From contig NZ_CP113977.2 of NCBI RefSeq assembly GCF_026870175.2, positions 682,001 through 746,000 of the forward strand: a stretch of 64,000 nt of DNA, written 5' to 3'. A program made the translations under genes and the position numbers. Below, in pieces: positions 63,186 to 64,000 of this stretch. Numbering within the stretch: position 1 is the first letter of the stretch; the number at the start of each line of letters is the position of its first letter. The stretch comes from Flavobacterium aestivum. GTDB lineage: Bacteria > Bacteroidota > Bacteroidia > Flavobacteriales > Flavobacteriaceae. The notes beneath the pieces are model-generated. The model searched no databases and had not been told where the DNA came from. It worked only from the letters and a program-made list of their open reading frames with translations.

Positions 63186-64000
63186 TTAATCGTGTATTGG
63201 GCTCTCTGTACAAGGACAGTTACTAACACCTTGCAGGAATCTAAATCCTATTGTCAGAGAATGTGTTCCTGAATTATGAGGAGCCAAATTATTGTCTAGT
63301 GTCACTTGATAAGAATAACCTACTGAGATATATCCTTTTGTAAATCCCGCCATTGGACCTATACCTAGTGGCTGACCTATTTGATCATTTAAGAAACGAT
63401 AAGAAGCTCCTACCCAATAGTAATCTTCGTATTTATTGAATTTTCTATACTTTATATTCAAATCCGTATTAGAACGGCCATCACTTTGAAATACTTGAAA
63501 ATAAGCAGATGGTTCTAATTCTGCTCTATTTCCTATATTTAAAACATACCCAGAATAGAGTTGATAATTTGCAAGTAAATTTGGTTCAATCTTAGTTGTA
63601 CTAAAATCAATATTTTTTTGCAAAATATTGGTAGCAGTACCACTCACATAAAAACCTTTATTACGATACAACAATCCTACTTCAAAGTTATTGTTTGTAG
63701 TGGAACGATTGTCAGTAATTGCAGCATCAGGTGGGACATTGGTTAAATCTGGAACATCGATACGAAACGCATTATATATATACGAAAGACCAAACGAAAG
63801 GTATTGCTTGGAATAATAATCCAAAATAATATGATGCGCAAAGGTAAGCTTACCCCCACTTTGTTTAGTGTTTCCATTTGAATCATTATACAATGTTAAA
63901 CCAACACCAGATTGGCTTAATACCCTAAAATCTGCATAAAGTGCCTGACTTTGAGGAGCATCTTGAACGCCTACCCATTGTTTATAACCATTTAGGTTGA
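63186..64000 (-). CDS. PorP/SprF-family type IX secretion membrane protein, partial
   Basis: The frame stays open to the window edge; the first visible residues (NLNGYKQWVGVQDAPQSQALYADFRVLSQSGVGLTLYND) show that the true start lies beyond it, and a TTG at 63893 is internal. About 271 residues are visible. The pattern HHIILDYYSKQYLSFGLSYIYNAFRID and VGASYRFLNDQIGQPLGIGPMAGFTKGYISVGYSYQV fits PorP/SprF outer-membrane barrel proteins that work with type IX secretion and gliding motility. The C-terminal CPCTESPIHD tail is short. Paralogues are common, so this need not be the SprF of the gliding locus. Confidence 0.85.
   Translation of the reverse strand, partial: NLNGYKQWVGVQDAPQSQALYADFRVLSQSGVGLTLYNDSNGNTKQSGGKLTFAHHIILDYYSKQYLSFGLSYIYNAFRIDVPDLTNVPPDAAITDNRSTTNNNFEVGLLYRNKGFYVSGTATNILQKNIDFSTTKIEPNLLANYQLYSGYVLNIGNRAELEPSAYFQVFQSDGRSNTDLNIKYRKFNKYEDYYWVGASYRFLNDQIGQPLGIGPMAGFTKGYISVGYSYQVTLDNNLAPHNSGTHSLTIGFRFLQGVSNCPCTESPIHD

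Noticed and set aside
63186..63893. Complete gene starting at 63893
   Set aside because: The codon there is TTG and the frame continues upstream with typical PorP/SprF residues to the window edge, so the gene is truncated by the window.
1..64000. tRNA, rRNA, prophage or integrative-element boundaries
   Set aside because: No cloverleaf, rRNA segment, integrase or phage gene was recognised in either strand, and no attachment-site duplication was seen.

Overview
The window looks like the chromosome of a Flavobacterium-type bacterium (Bacteroidota). The DNA is AT-rich. Several genes are preceded by TAnnTTTG-type -7 promoter elements, the Bacteroidota consensus. There is a SusC/SusD pair, a secreted protease with a type IX secretion sorting domain, and a PorP/SprF-family protein at the right edge. 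No rRNA, tRNA, CRISPR array or prophage was seen.

Region 1 (1-24.7 kb, all minus strand) is a polysaccharide/glycoconjugate utilisation locus. Behind a LacI-family regulator (23.7-24.7 kb) lie SusC and SusD, then a 19-bp hairpin with a U-run. After these come an arylsulfotransferase-like lipoprotein, a TsdA-like diheme cytochrome c lipoprotein, a large GH123/DUF6067-like enzyme, a DUF5107-TPR protein, an M1 aminopeptidase and a Tat-exported phosphatase. A second unit follows: nucleotidyltransferase, NahK-like sugar kinase, GH35 beta-galactosidase and GH109-type alpha-N-acetylgalactosaminidase (cut by the window start). Both units are preceded by a near-identical 100-bp block holding a central-CG palindrome that looks like a LacI-type operator. 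The enzyme set suggests degradation of Gal/GalNAc-containing glycoproteins, with salvage of the freed amino sugar by 1-phosphorylation and nucleotide activation.

Region 2 (24.8-33.5 kb) holds a class I fumarase, a multidomain M4 metalloprotease exported by the type IX system, a fused SpmA/SpmB-like membrane protein, a PolB-like 3'-5' exonuclease and an O6-alkylguanine-DNA alkyltransferase.

Region 3 (33.7-47.6 kb) is a heme biosynthesis super-cluster: hemA, hemC, hemD, hemE, hemF and hemB on the minus strand, and on the plus strand an AraC-type regulator, hemH, a MATE exporter and hemJ. Only hemL of the C5 protoheme route is absent. The minus-strand row is interrupted by two selfish-looking genes bordered by their own inverted repeats: a REP-associated tyrosine transposase (RAYT) with REP-like palindromes on both sides, and a GxxExxY-family PD-(D/E)xK nuclease-like gene with CCATTAAG-type repeats on both sides.

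Region 4 (47.6-64 kb) is mostly housekeeping: an orphan histidine kinase, enoyl-CoA hydratase, two uncharacterised proteins, an SRPBCC protein, an HD phosphohydrolase, a plsC plus acyl-ACP desaturase lipid pair, rnpA, an S41 protease, an ElaA-like acetyltransferase, a DUF4837 lipoprotein, an MltD-like LysM transglycosylase, pgk and the PorP/SprF gene.
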